NCBI GenBank assembly: GCA_944389045.1
Contig: CALXKW010000004.1
Coordinates: 1 to 34,511, forward strand
DNA length: 34,511 nt
Direction of reading: 5' to 3'
Origin: an uncultured Clostridia bacterium
Lineage (GTDB): Bacteria > Bacillota > Clostridia > Oscillospirales > CAG-272
The position numbers were made by a program, and so were the translations under genes. Below the pieces are notes generated by a model, which searched no databases, had not been told where the DNA came from, and saw only the letters and a list, made by a program, of their open reading frames with translations. This document shows, piece by piece, positions 7,090-16,283 of this stretch (position 1 is the first letter of the stretch; each line of letters opens with the position of its first letter).

Positions 7090-8877
7090 TTACTCCTTGT
7101 CGTAGTAAGAGAAGGGGACGCCGTCGCAGACGTTTTTGGTGTCGCGGATCAGCTTATCGAGCCGCGAAACCAGAACATAGAAGCTTCCGCTCTCGCCCGA
7201 GGACTCGCCTTTTTCGTCGATCATTTCGACCGTCATCAGCGCCCGTCCGTTGGAATAGCGGTAGAAGCGCAGAATCCGCTTCACGCTGGGCAGAACGGTT
7301 TCTACCTTAGAGGTGTTGTTTCCTGCCTCGTCCTTCACATAAACCGTGATCCTGGGCGTGCTGACCGTGATCTCAAGATAGGGCTCACCGTCTGTCAGCT
7401 CTTCAAAATCGAGATCCTCCGGCACCTCGCCCCGCAGAATGGTGGTATAGAGCTCGGTGAAAAGCATCCGGTAAGCGTCCAGATCGACCTCTTCCCCAAG
7501 ATTTTCGGCAAAGGCTCCTTTGAGAACGTTGTCCGTTCCGATTGTGGCACGGAAGGTCTCCCGATAAGGAACGCCGTCGATTTTTCCGCTCATGGTCAGC
7601 TCCTCGCAGTATCCGATCGACATGCGGAGAATATAGGAATCGATAAAGTCGAGCATATCCCATTCGAGAAAATCCACCAAAGAGGGATCGACCCGTACGA
7701 TGGTATTGAAGCTCAGCGAATAGGCGTAATAGTATCCGTCGGGACGAAGATCAGAGAAATAGACCTCGCTGATCACATGCTCCTCGGCCTCGGCATAAAG
7801 TGCGGAATACATCAGAAAGAACTGCACATGGTCGGGATCAAGACCGTATTTGGCCAGGACCTCGTCGTCAAAAGCGTAGAAGGAATACTCTTCCCCGTCC
7901 TCGTCGGTCCCGCTGACCAGTTTGGTGGCGTACTCCATCGTCTCCTCGCCCGCGAAATACTCAAAGCGCTGAATGCTGGTCTCAAAACGAGACGAGGAGA
8001 AATATCCCTCAGGCGACACCGAACGGTAAAGACTGGAGCCGCCGAAAAGCGACGAAGTGGTCAGATTCGAGACCGGCAGGAATGAGACGTCCAGACGTCC
8101 GTCGGAAGAAGAGAGGGCGTAGGAGGAGAAGGTACTCGAAATGGGATAGGTCATCAGCGTATCGAGCATCCGGGGCGGATAGGAGAGAAGCGTCTCTTCG
8201 TAATAGGAGGAGGTTGCGGAAGCGAGCAGATAGACCGCATCCCGCACACTGGTATTGCCCTCGCTGTCGGTCACGCTGTCCGCCACCCGCACATAATAGC
8301 CGGTGCCGCTGGGGTTCTTATTGCCGACATAGATTTTATGCACGGTTCCGTCGGTCTTCTCCACCAGAATATAGGTGGCCTCCTCGTCCGAGGCGTAGTC
8401 AAGCCCATAGGGGGAAAAATCGCTACAGTGATCCTCAAGACGCGAGGAAAAGACCGGCGTACCCACGGCCACGGCGAAATAGGTCAGCTGTGTCTCGTCC
8501 AGACTGGCGTAGTCGTACTCGATCAGATAGCCGTAGGAGTCTTTCTTCTCCGCGTCGTAAGCAAACCCGATGCCCCAGTCGACATAGACCTCACCCCGCG
8601 TTTTGTTGGCGGGATTATGGATTTTTACGGTTTTGAGATCCTTGCGGTCGATCTGAGGATAAAGCAGAACCGATCCGCCGTAAGAGGCTTCGCCCGGAAG
8701 CAGGTTGAGGCCCGAGGGCATGTCGCCGCCGGGATCTTCTTCATCGGAAAGGGCGGAGCGCACCACAAAATATCCGGCAAGCAGCACCGCGAAAATCAGA
8801 GCCAGCGCCACAAGCGTGTTCCGGCGGCGCAGCCAAAAGCTTTTCCGGCTTTTTTGACGATTGGCTTTTCCGGTCAT
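7090..8877 (-). CDS. DUF4340 domain protein of a Gld-type ABC system
   Basis: A 595-residue membrane-anchored protein with one N-terminal helix (about 21-39) after a basic tail and a large extracytoplasmic part. Repeating beta-rich units such as SYGYLIEYDYASLDE, TYILVEKTDGTVHKIYVG and GTGYYVRVADSV are typical of DUF4340, a family commonly encoded next to GldG-like proteins. The function of DUF4340 is not known; its position suggests an outer-face accessory of the ABC transporter. The first four bases overlap the stop of the upstream GldG-like gene (ATGA), so the two are translationally coupled. The sequence is acidic and rich in Tyr, Ser and Asp, like its operon partners. Confidence 0.85.
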   Translation of the reverse strand: MTGKANRQKSRKSFWLRRRNTLVALALIFAVLLAGYFVVRSALSDEEDPGGDMPSGLNLLPGEASYGGSVLLYPQIDRKDLKTVKIHNPANKTRGEVYVDWGIGFAYDAEKKDSYGYLIEYDYASLDETQLTYFAVAVGTPVFSSRLEDHCSDFSPYGLDYASDEEATYILVEKTDGTVHKIYVGNKNPSGTGYYVRVADSVTDSEGNTSVRDAVYLLASATSSYYEETLLSYPPRMLDTLMTYPISSTFSSYALSSSDGRLDVSFLPVSNLTTSSLFGGSSLYRSVSPEGYFSSSRFETSIQRFEYFAGEETMEYATKLVSGTDEDGEEYSFYAFDDEVLAKYGLDPDHVQFFLMYSALYAEAEEHVISEVYFSDLRPDGYYYAYSLSFNTIVRVDPSLVDFLEWDMLDFIDSYILRMSIGYCEELTMSGKIDGVPYRETFRATIGTDNVLKGAFAENLGEEVDLDAYRMLFTELYTTILRGEVPEDLDFEELTDGEPYLEITVSTPRITVYVKDEAGNNTSKVETVLPSVKRILRFYRYSNGRALMTVEMIDEKGESSGESGSFYVLVSRLDKLIRDTKNVCDGVPFSYYDKE

Positions 8878-10379
8878 GATCTTTTTCTCCTTACATACAC
8901 AACCACCCCTGCCGCCGCGAAGAGCAGGGCGGGCAGCACCGAAAGAAGCACCGAATAAAGAATCGACTGGCTTCTTGTGATGTCCAGCCCGTCGGCGGCC
9001 AGAGCGTTGATTTCCATATTCAGCGGCGCGCCCTCGGCCCCCATGTCGGTCAGCACCGAAAGAAGCAGGTCGCGGTTGAGATAGCCCGGCTCATAGATCA
9101 ACGAGGACGCGAGGGTAGTCGTCCCGCTGACAAACACGCTTCCCCTGCCCTCCGCTTTCGAATAGAGCGCGACCGCCTCGTTTCCCGCCGCCTCGGTCAC
9201 GGCTCCGATCAGCTGGGCGGAAGCGGGAGGATAGGCAAGCGCCTCCGCGCCTTTTTCGGAATCGGCGCGCAAAACGCGGCAGTCGGCTACCACAAGCCTT
9301 CCGGAGCGGTCTTCGATCGCCGTCAAGACAGGCTGTTCCCCGTCGGGTCGGGCGGCAAACTGAAACCCGTCGACCGACAGAGACGAATCGCTGCCGCTCT
9401 TGAATTTGGCGTTGACAATCTCGGCCCCGTAGGAAGAAAGAAAGGCGTTCAGGTTGTCCAGCTTATAATAGGTGCCGTCGGCAAACAGCATCAGATCCCC
9501 CCCCTTCTCCACAAAAGCGGAGAGACGGGAGAGTTCCTCGGCGGTAAAATCGTTTTTCGGCCCGAAAATTACCGCCACCGAAGGCTCCACCGTAGAATTG
9601 GAAAAATCCGCCTGCCCCAGATTCAGCTTTCTCACGGTAAAGCCGGCGCTCTCGAAAAGATCGACCAGATAGTCGGCCTGTCCGTAGGTGCCGTCCTCAT
9701 CGATCGTCATCTCACCGTGTCCGGTCAGAAAATAGGCGGTGGGGGAGAGGCTGCAGACATTCACGATATGGCTGGTGAGACGGTATTCGCCGAGAAAAGC
9801 CCGTCCGGAGGAGGAGTACATGTCCGCAATCGAGAAAACGCGGATGCGATAATCCTCCCGGTAGTTCCCCGCAAGGTCGGTGACAAATTCACCGTCCGCC
9901 CCCAGTTCGTAGGTATCGTTGCGGATCACCATCGTGCCGGGCACAAACTGTCCTTCTTCGTAAAGCTCCTCAAAGGTATCGGCATACTTGTCGCCGAAAA
10001 GAGCGCGGATCTCGAGAATGTCCCGGTCGAGGTTGTCGAGATGCTCCACGGTGATGAAGGAATCGTCGCGGTAACGGGTTTCGAGCTGCTTGGTCAGCGT
10101 CAGCACATAATTGCCGTAATCGCTTGAGGCCAGCGTATTCTCGTCGGCGAAATAGCAGAGCGTCAGGCGGTTGTTCTCGCGGTCGATCCGATCCAGCCGA
10201 TCGAGCGATTTATCCGAAAAGGAGAAAAGCCCGGAAGCGGAGGTATCAAAATACCAGCCGAAATGGTCGGAGAGCGCCGAGACGATCAGATTGACCGCCA
10301 CCACGATCGCGATCACCGCGACCGTCAGCGTCACGGCCGCCGACCCGTATTTGAAGGTTTTGCTCTTGAAAAATTTCAT
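8874..10379 (-). CDS. GldG-like ABC transporter auxiliary protein (second copy)
   Basis: Auxiliary subunit of a Gld-type ABC transporter (ABC_transp_aux family). The 501-residue product has an N-terminal helix (about 12-36), a large extracytoplasmic region and a C-terminal helix (about 475-495) ending VRRKRS. Family signatures are the FSDKSLDRLDRIDRE segment after the first helix, the YFLTGHGEM motif near 219 and the VAVIFGPKNDF and GGDLMLFAD segments of a GATase-like fold (about 268-300). It overlaps the DUF4340 gene by four bases and follows the larger GldG-like gene by 39 bases. It is paralogous to that gene but shorter. The ATG at 10379 follows GAAAGGCGC at suitable distance. Confidence 0.86.
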   Translation of the reverse strand: MKFFKSKTFKYGSAAVTLTVAVIAIVVAVNLIVSALSDHFGWYFDTSASGLFSFSDKSLDRLDRIDRENNRLTLCYFADENTLASSDYGNYVLTLTKQLETRYRDDSFITVEHLDNLDRDILEIRALFGDKYADTFEELYEEGQFVPGTMVIRNDTYELGADGEFVTDLAGNYREDYRIRVFSIADMYSSSGRAFLGEYRLTSHIVNVCSLSPTAYFLTGHGEMTIDEDGTYGQADYLVDLFESAGFTVRKLNLGQADFSNSTVEPSVAVIFGPKNDFTAEELSRLSAFVEKGGDLMLFADGTYYKLDNLNAFLSSYGAEIVNAKFKSGSDSSLSVDGFQFAARPDGEQPVLTAIEDRSGRLVVADCRVLRADSEKGAEALAYPPASAQLIGAVTEAAGNEAVALYSKAEGRGSVFVSGTTTLASSLIYEPGYLNRDLLLSVLTDMGAEGAPLNMEINALAADGLDITRSQSILYSVLLSVLPALLFAAAGVVVYVRRKRS

Positions 10380-10418
10380 TTTGTTTTTTCGCGCCTTTCT
10401 GAAAAATAGGCCTTCCCA

Positions 10419-12293
10419 TTACCGGTTCTTTTTCTTTCTCTTCACGAGAACGGCGATCCCCGCGCCCACCGGAATCAGGGGCAGAAGAACCGAAAGAAAA
10501 ACCGACCACGCGACAGCCGTGCCCTCACGGATGGACAGAGACGAGCTGTCGACGATTTTGATGATATCGAGGTCATAGGGAAGCACGTTCTTGCCGAACA
10601 GATAAATGGCGGAATAGAGCGTATCCCGGTTCGAATAGGCGGCATTGCTCAACGCGTCTTCAGAGGCATAGGCGGTCGAACCGCAGGCCAGCATATAGCT
10701 GCTGATCGTCTCGCTCTGAGCGTACATCCAGTTCGCATGCGTCAGAGTGAGAATGGCAGGCGTCGAGGACGTGTCGAGCGAGAGATAGCTGTCCATATAG
10801 GCCTCGACCTCCTCATCCACATAGGAGGAAGCGTATTCGTCGCACTTTTCGGCGATTTCGCTCTCGGAAAGTCCTTCCTCACGGTATTCCTCGCCCTTCT
10901 CCTCGAGGTGCCTGTCGTAGGCGCTCTGATAATACTTTTCCCGGTATTCGGGATAGATCTCGTCGTACTTGTCCTGGTAATAGAGCGCCGCGTAAGCCTC
11001 GTAGACGTTGCTGTCATAACAGGCGAAGGAAGCGCCGTCCTGATAGACGGCCGCCGAAAGGGCGGGCGCCCGGAAGGCGGGGCCCAGCTTGTAGGAAGTG
11101 ACTCCCTCCATGACCATGGTCGCGTCGTTGCTGCTGCTCCACTGCCGGTTCATGCGAATGGTGCGGGTCGGGCCGAAGAACGCACCGGGAAGCGAATCCA
11201 GGTTGGTCAGAGAGGAGGTCAGCGCACTGCCGGGACTGTTGTCGCTCAGTTCGTAGTCGCCGTAAAAAATCGTTCCGTCCTCGGAAATGGCGCTCGAGGT
11301 ATTGGGGTCGGAGGTATCGGCGACTATAATGTTGTCTTCAAATCCCACGCCCCAGAAATCTTCGAGATATTCGTCGAGATTGGGCATGGCGGGAACACCG
11401 GGATCCATAAAGACCATCAGGTTGCGGTTCTTGTCGTTGAGGAAACGGCGCAGCCGTGTGATCTCATTGACCCCGCCCGCCCCGTCGGTTTCAAAATCCG
11501 ATTCGGGTCCGTAAAGCACAACCACAGCGGCGTTGCCCACATAGGCGTCCCCCGCCGCCTCTTCAAAATCCGCCTCGGAAAGATCGATTTTCTTCACAAT
11601 ATAGCCGGCCTCGGTAAAGAGGGAGGCCAGTGCCGCGGCCTCGCCGAAATCCTCGGAATCGCCGGGCGCGCCCACCTTCTCCCCGTGTCCTTCAACGAAG
11701 TAGGCCACCGGATTTTTGCCCGAGAGCGAGAGGATGGCCGAAGTGAAACGGTCCTCGCCGCGGAAATACATCGAAGTGCTCGAAAAGGAGAAGAAGGTGT
11801 CCCGCTGCATCGTCCGGTAGGTACGCAGTCCGTTGACGTTGTTTTCGAATACGACGGTAAGCGGCGAAAGATCCGAGCCGATGGTCAGGGCGAAATTCTT
11901 GCGGATGTAATCCGCATCCTTGGAGGAGTCGAGGAGCTTGACCTGTATGAAGGAATATTCCCTCTCGTAGAGCTTGGCCAGATTGTAGACGTAACTCATG
12001 CCCCAGGTGCTATCCGATTCCCCCGCCTGATGTCCGATCAGTTCATAATTTTCGAGCTCGTCGGGATCGGCGAGAAAATAGATCGTTATATCGTTTTCCT
12101 CATCGTTCACCTCGTCAAGCAGTTCCCGCGAATAATCCGAGATCCTGACAAGATCGTTCGGCATGGTGTCGATGACCCAAAGGAAGCGGGAGGCCAAAAG
12201 GCCGAAGAGAAGATTGAACAGAATCACGGCAAGAAGCACGCCGGCGGTGAGAGCCACCGAACGAACACCGTGTCTGATTTTTCGGTTTTTCAT
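10419..12293 (-). CDS. GldG-like ABC transporter auxiliary protein (first copy, with insertion)
   Basis: A larger GldG-like protein of 624 residues with the same layout as the next gene: N-terminal helix (about 12-36), ISDYSRELLDEVNDEEND segment, VAYFVEGHGE motif near 200, VVVLYGPESDF and NLMVFMDPGVP segments, and a C-terminal helix (about 595-617) ending in KRKKKNR. It differs by an extra, very charged and Tyr/Glu-rich helical stretch at about residues 430-500 (QDKYDEIYPEYREKYY and following) that the paralogue lacks. The start is ATG at 12293 with AAAGGG seven bases upstream; an in-frame ATG at 12314 with GAGG is a possible alternative. It lies after the permease gene, separated by about 150 bases that include a hairpin. 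Confidence 0.85.
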   Translation of the reverse strand: MKNRKIRHGVRSVALTAGVLLAVILFNLLFGLLASRFLWVIDTMPNDLVRISDYSRELLDEVNDEENDITIYFLADPDELENYELIGHQAGESDSTWGMSYVYNLAKLYEREYSFIQVKLLDSSKDADYIRKNFALTIGSDLSPLTVVFENNVNGLRTYRTMQRDTFFSFSSTSMYFRGEDRFTSAILSLSGKNPVAYFVEGHGEKVGAPGDSEDFGEAAALASLFTEAGYIVKKIDLSEADFEEAAGDAYVGNAAVVVLYGPESDFETDGAGGVNEITRLRRFLNDKNRNLMVFMDPGVPAMPNLDEYLEDFWGVGFEDNIIVADTSDPNTSSAISEDGTIFYGDYELSDNSPGSALTSSLTNLDSLPGAFFGPTRTIRMNRQWSSSNDATMVMEGVTSYKLGPAFRAPALSAAVYQDGASFACYDSNVYEAYAALYYQDKYDEIYPEYREKYYQSAYDRHLEEKGEEYREEGLSESEIAEKCDEYASSYVDEEVEAYMDSYLSLDTSSTPAILTLTHANWMYAQSETISSYMLACGSTAYASEDALSNAAYSNRDTLYSAIYLFGKNVLPYDLDIIKIVDSSSLSIREGTAVAWSVFLSVLLPLIPVGAGIAVLVKRKKKNR

Positions 12294-12415
12294 TCTATTA
12301 CCCTTTCTTTTCATAGATCCTCTGCCTTCACTCGGTCTTCTCCGGATTCACGCAAACCCAAACCCCGATAAAACCTGTGGAACGCCCGGATCCCCAAAAA
12401 CTCTCTGCCGCTTTT

Positions 12416-12437
12416 CGGACAAACGGCGTTTTGTCCG
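12416..12437 (-). other. Intra-operon hairpin after the permease gene
   Basis: CGGACAAA and TTTGTCCG form a perfect eight-pair stem just after the permease stop codon. No U-tract follows on the minus strand, so it looks more like an mRNA 3'-end protector or processing signal than a terminator. It could make the ATPase and permease part of the message more stable than the GldG part. Confidence 0.35.
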
Positions 12438-12444
12438 GAATAAA

Positions 12445-13158
12445 TCACGCCCAGCGTCGTTTTTCGTATACGCGAACTGTGAGGAAAAGAAAGGAGAAGC
12501 AGAGCGAGATAAAATAAACGATGGCACTCACGTCGAAGCGGCCGACGGTCAGGGCCGAAAAACGGTCCATGACCGAGATCCAGCTCAGAATGCTGCGCAG
12601 AAAATAGGAATCGATCGAGGAGTTGAAGGCCGAGATCATCACCAAGAGGAGAAGGATCACCATAGTTCCGAGCGCGGCGATGAGCTGGCTCTCGGTCAGT
12701 GCCGAGACCATCACCCCGATGGCGATAAAGGCGGCCGCAATGAGGATCAATCCGAAAATGCTGCCGAAAATCGTTTGGGTATCGGGCGTTCCCGAAGCGA
12801 AATAGAAAAAGGGAACCAGATTGATCAGAGAGACGAGAAAGCCGATGAGGAACATCGAAAAGGCAGCGAAGAACTTGGCGGCCACCATGCTGGTCAGCGA
12901 CACGGGAGAGGAGATGAGCAGCGTTTCGGTGCGCTGACGCTTTTCGTCGGCGAAGAGCTTCATAGTCAGAAGGGGAAGAACCACAAAAAAGCTCATGAGC
13001 ATATAGGTGAAGTAGAGGGAGATATCACTCGACGCCCCCTTCGTCAGCGTGGTCAGCGAGAAAATCACCCCCGAGACCGCGAGAAAAATGGCGAGATAAA
13101 TATACCCGATGGGGGAGACAAAATAGGAGCGCATTTCTCTTTTATAGATCGCAAACAT
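12445..13158 (-). CDS. GldF-like ABC-2 permease
   Basis: Membrane subunit of the Gld-type ABC transporter (ABC-2 permease superfamily). The 237-residue protein starts with FAIYKREMRSYFVSPIGYIY, the typical opening of GldF-like permeases, and has six hydrophobic helices (about 17-36, 49-66, 91-115, 130-155, 160-180 and 212-230). The cytoplasmic segment ADEKRQRTETLLISSPVS between helices two and three is the usual coupling region that contacts the ATPase. It begins three bases after the ATPase stop codon, so the two are cotranscribed and coupled. The substrate is unknown; in Bacteroidota the related GldAFG complex is needed for gliding, but the role in Clostridia has not been established. Confidence 0.9.
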   Translation of the reverse strand: MFAIYKREMRSYFVSPIGYIYLAIFLAVSGVIFSLTTLTKGASSDISLYFTYMLMSFFVVLPLLTMKLFADEKRQRTETLLISSPVSLTSMVAAKFFAAFSMFLIGFLVSLINLVPFFYFASGTPDTQTIFGSIFGLILIAAAFIAIGVMVSALTESQLIAALGTMVILLLLVMISAFNSSIDSYFLRSILSWISVMDRFSALTVGRFDVSAIVYFISLCFSFLFLTVRVYEKRRWA

Positions 13159-13161
13159 TTT

Positions 13162-14136
13162 TTACCCTCTTTGCTTTCTGGTTTTCTTTTTCGGTGCGGA
13201 CGCTTCTTTTTCGTCCACGACCGAAATAAAGATTTCTTCGAGATTGAGGCCCACTGCCTCCATACCGATGATCGGCCAGCCGTGCGACGCGCAGAGATTG
13301 AAAATCGACTTGCGCATATCGAGCCCCGGCTCGCTCTCGACAAGATAGGCCGTGCTGGAAAGCTCGCGCTCGCCGATGACCTCGGCGTACTTGATGCCCG
13401 AGAGCGCCTTCAGAGAGCTTTCTACTTCTTTGGCCGGGCCGCAGATCTTGAGCTGGATCTGGCGGGCTCCCACCACCACCTTTTCGATGTCCTCGGTCTT
13501 TTCGTCGGCCACGATCTTGCCCCGGTTGATGATGACGATCCGGTCGCAGACCATCTGCACCTCGGGCAGGATGTGGGTGGACAGAATCACCGTGTGATCC
13601 TGTCCGAGGTCTTTAATCAGCGTGCGGATCTCGATGATCTGCTTGGGATCGAGCCCCACGGTGGGCTCGTCGAAAATGATGACGCGGGGATTTCCGACCA
13701 GAGCCTGCGCGATGCCCACCCTCTGCCGATAGCCCTTCGAGAGATTGCGGATGATGCGGCCCTGCACGTCGGTCAGCTTGACCCGGTCGCAGATTTCGGA
13801 AAGATGCGCCTCCCGGGCAAGCGTGCATTCCTTCAGATCGTAGACGAAATTGAGGTATTCCCAGACCGTCATCTCGAGATAGAGGGGCGGGAACTCGGGC
13901 AGATAGCCGATCATCTTCTTGGCCTGCAGAGGGTCGTCGAACACGTCCACCCCGTTGATCGTCACGCTGCCCGACGTGCAGGAGAGACAGCCGGTCAGAA
14001 TGCTCATGGTTGTGGTCTTGCCCGCGCCGTTGGGGCCCAGAAAGCCTACAATCTCGCCGTCTTCAATAGAGAAGCTGATATCGTTTACGGCATAGTTGTC
14101 TCCATACCGCTTGACAAGATTTTTGATCTCGATCAT
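13162..14136 (-). CDS. GldA-like ABC transporter ATPase
   Basis: Cytoplasmic ATPase that powers the Gld-type transporter. The 324-residue protein shows Walker A GPNGAGKTT (34-42), the signature LSKGYRQRVG (132-141), Walker B VIIFDEPTVGLDP (152-164) and the H-loop STHIL (His188). A C-terminal extension of about 100 residues after the nucleotide-binding domain, ending KKKTRKQRG, is typical of GldA/CcmA-type ATPases. The ATG at 14136 follows AAAGGAAAGG at about ten bases. It is the first gene of the operon ATPase - permease - GldG - GldG - DUF4340 - foldase lipoprotein, all on the minus strand with short gaps or overlaps. Confidence 0.95.
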   Translation of the reverse strand: MIEIKNLVKRYGDNYAVNDISFSIEDGEIVGFLGPNGAGKTTTMSILTGCLSCTSGSVTINGVDVFDDPLQAKKMIGYLPEFPPLYLEMTVWEYLNFVYDLKECTLAREAHLSEICDRVKLTDVQGRIIRNLSKGYRQRVGIAQALVGNPRVIIFDEPTVGLDPKQIIEIRTLIKDLGQDHTVILSTHILPEVQMVCDRIVIINRGKIVADEKTEDIEKVVVGARQIQLKICGPAKEVESSLKALSGIKYAEVIGERELSSTAYLVESEPGLDMRKSIFNLCASHGWPIIGMEAVGLNLEEIFISVVDEKEASAPKKKTRKQRG

Positions 14137-14491
14137 AACGTGGTTTCCTTTCCTTTTATGAGCGGCCGCTTTGCCGGCCTCTCTTCATGCTGTATGCGAT
14201 TTGGTAAACTTCGGTTTTAATTTGCTGCCGTTTCAAAGGCCTTTATTGGCTTCGTTTGTTGGGAAAATCGCCGCGCAAGACGAATCCTATCTGAGAGCAG
14301 TCTTATCCTTTCCGATTTTAGCAGATTCAATAAAACTTCACAGAAAAAAACGGTGTACTCCACGTGATCGCCGTATGACGATCCCATGAATCTTTCGCAT
14401 CCCGACCGTTATCAAAATAAAATTTTCAATAAACCGGCGCGGAATTTGGCGGGACGCTCCGACAGAGACAGATCCCGCGAAAAAGACGGCT
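14137..14491. other. 355-bp intergenic region upstream of the Gld-type operon
   Basis: No gene is visible. The stretch is clearly AT-richer than its surroundings and would be the leader and promoter region of the ABC operon. Near the ATPase start it holds the hairpin GGCCG/CGGCC (about 14163-14178). A TGCTAAAAT element on the minus strand is listed separately. No terminator for the pgeF gene was recognised here, so readthrough from pgeF cannot be excluded. Confidence 0.5.
14315..14323 (-). promoter_or_regulatory. Possible extended -10 promoter of the Gld-type operon
   Basis: The minus strand reads TGCTAAAAT, the same extended -10 as in front of typA, about 180 bases before the ATPase start codon. 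No convincing -35 hexamer is present, so this is tentative. Confidence 0.35.
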
Positions 14492-15310
14492 TCAGAGCGA
14501 GATCGCCGCCGCCATCGTCCCACGCCTTCCCCCCGAGGCGCGATGGGAAAAGAAGCGTTCGGGCTCGCAGGCGGTGCAATGCTCCGGTAAAAGAATCTTC
14601 TCTGCCGGTACTCCCGCCTGCCGCAGAAGTGCGGCGTTCATCCCAGCAAGATCGGCATAAAGCCGCTCCGCGCTCCCCGCAGGCTCCGCGCGCCGGACGA
14701 TATGCGACGCCGCGAAGGCCTCGCCGCGCTCATGTGCGACCGCCTGATAGAAGGCGTCGTCCACCTCGTAGCAGCAAACGCCGATCGACGGGCCGATGGC
14801 CGCGACGATCGATTCGGGGTCGGACCCCATGCCGACCAGCGCCGCAACGCCTTTTAAGGCGATGCCGGCCGCCGTCCCCCGCCAGCCGGCGTGGAGGGCC
14901 GCAATCCGCTTTTTCTCGGGATCGGCCAAAAGAATCGGCAGACAGTCGGCCACCTTCACGGTGAGAATCACGTCCGGGCGGTCGGTGTAGAAGCCGTCGC
15001 CTTCGGGATAAAGTCCTCCCCGGTCGGCGTAGAAAATCCGCGCGGAATGTACCTGGGGCGCCATGGCGCAAAAGGACAGATCGCCCTTTCCAAAAACCGC
15101 TCCGAGAAAGCGTCTGTAGTTTTCATCGACCGTCCCTGCCTCGTCCCCCCGCCCGTAGCCGAGATTAAGCGAGAAAAGATGCTCAGCGCGGGAGACGCCT
15201 CCTGCGCGGGTCGAAAATCCGTGGGGAAAAGGGATGTTGTCGGCCTGAAGATAGACCACTCCGTTTTTCTCTTTTTCCCGAAAATGCGTCGCCCTGTCCT
15301 GGATCTGCAT
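14492..15310 (-). CDS. pgeF: PgeF peptidoglycan editing factor / purine nucleoside phosphorylase (laccase-domain family)
   Basis: Member of the YfiH/PgeF family (once called polyphenol oxidase or laccase domain). Family members act on purine nucleosides, and in E. coli PgeF removes wrongly incorporated L-Ser from peptidoglycan precursors. The 272-residue product has the zinc/copper-site triad in its usual contexts: QVHS (His88), VADCLP (Cys123) and HAGWRG (His140), followed by IGPSIGVCCYEV. The start is ATG at 15308-15310 with GGGAGGGAG eight bases upstream; codons upstream do not fit the family. The gene starts 16 bases after the DnaI-like gene, so the two are likely cotranscribed. Confidence 0.93.
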   Translation of the reverse strand: MQIQDRATHFREKEKNGVVYLQADNIPFPHGFSTRAGGVSRAEHLFSLNLGYGRGDEAGTVDENYRRFLGAVFGKGDLSFCAMAPQVHSARIFYADRGGLYPEGDGFYTDRPDVILTVKVADCLPILLADPEKKRIAALHAGWRGTAAGIALKGVAALVGMGSDPESIVAAIGPSIGVCCYEVDDAFYQAVAHERGEAFAASHIVRRAEPAGSAERLYADLAGMNAALLRQAGVPAEKILLPEHCTACEPERFFSHRASGGRRGTMAAAISL

Positions 15311-15326
15311 GAATGCTCCCTCCCGT

Positions 15327-16283
15327 TCAAAATCCGATCTTCTGCATCCGGACGTCGCTTCCGGCAAAGCGAAGCACGCGGTATTCCCCTAAAAGACGGG
15401 AGGCCACCCGGTCGGTATAGCGCTTCTGCAGCTCGGCAGGCGACAGATTGGTGTTGATGAGCGTCGGCCTTTGCGAAACCAGCCGCGTATTGACGATGTG
15501 ATAGAGAAAATTGACGTTCAGCGCCCCCGGATTTTCGGCTCCGAGATCGTCGAGAATCAGAAGATCGGCGTCGAAAAGCTCGGCCGAGGAGAGCGCGGAG
15601 GGACGCCCGAACTTCTCGGCCTCCAGAGCGGCGAAGACCGAGGGAGCGCTGTGGTAGACGACGTCGAATCCGCGCTCGATCACCGAAACGGCGATTGAAG
15701 TCGAAAGATGCGTCTTTCCCAGCCCCGTATTGCCGATGAAAAGCAGGCTTTCGGAGCCGTCATGGAAGGTTTTTGCGTAATCGCGGCAGAAATCGAGATT
15801 CCGCTCCATTGTCCGGCGGTTCTCCCCGCTGTAAAAGCGAAGATCAAAGCTGCCGAAGCTCTGGCTTTCGGCCAGCGCGGAAAGCCCCGCGCTCTCCAGG
15901 CCCGCCTTTGCCAGCGCTTTTTTCATACAGGAACAGAGCGCAGTCCCCCGATAGCCGGTGTCCCCGCAGAGCGGGCATTCGTAGACCACATCGGTATAGT
16001 CGGGGGGAAAGCCGTAAAAGGCGAGCATTTCCGCCCGGTCGGCCTGCAGGCGCTCGTTTTCGCTCCTCACGGCGGCCACCCGCTCGGCAATGCCCTCGGG
16101 GCCCCGGGTAATCTCCTCCACAAGGCGCATCCCGGTCTCGGCCAGCGCCGCGTCGATGGCAGCCAGATCGGGATACTCGCGATGCAGCCTCTCAAGGCGG
16201 CTCCGCGACGCGGCCAGCGCCGCACTGCGCTTTTCGGAAAAAGCCTGCTTTACCTTTTTGAGATTATCCTTTCTGTACGACAT
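15327..16283 (-). CDS. DnaC/DnaI-type helicase loader
   Basis: AAA+ ATPase that loads the replicative helicase at origins or stalled forks. The 318-residue protein has an N-terminal helical region (1-95), a Cys cluster CPLCGDTGYRGTALCSC (Cys103, 106, 117, 119) that probably binds zinc as in DnaI, Walker A IGNTGLGKTHLS (183-194), Walker B LLILDDLGAE (241-250) and an arginine-finger region near TDRVASRLLGEYRVL. The ATG at 16283 has GAGAGGGG about eight bases upstream. The next gene upstream, on the same strand, is DnaD-like, the usual partner in Gram-positive primosome assembly, though 442 bases separate them. Confidence 0.93.
   Translation of the reverse strand: MSYRKDNLKKVKQAFSEKRSAALAASRSRLERLHREYPDLAAIDAALAETGMRLVEEITRGPEGIAERVAAVRSENERLQADRAEMLAFYGFPPDYTDVVYECPLCGDTGYRGTALCSCMKKALAKAGLESAGLSALAESQSFGSFDLRFYSGENRRTMERNLDFCRDYAKTFHDGSESLLFIGNTGLGKTHLSTSIAVSVIERGFDVVYHSAPSVFAALEAEKFGRPSALSSAELFDADLLILDDLGAENPGALNVNFLYHIVNTRLVSQRPTLINTNLSPAELQKRYTDRVASRLLGEYRVLRFAGSDVRMQKIGF

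Noticed and set aside
12163..14220. A 685-codon open frame on the plus strand across the ABC transporter genes
   Set aside because: It is antisense to well-supported ATPase and permease genes, is His/Arg/Asp-rich and matches no family. Long antisense frames are common at this GC content.
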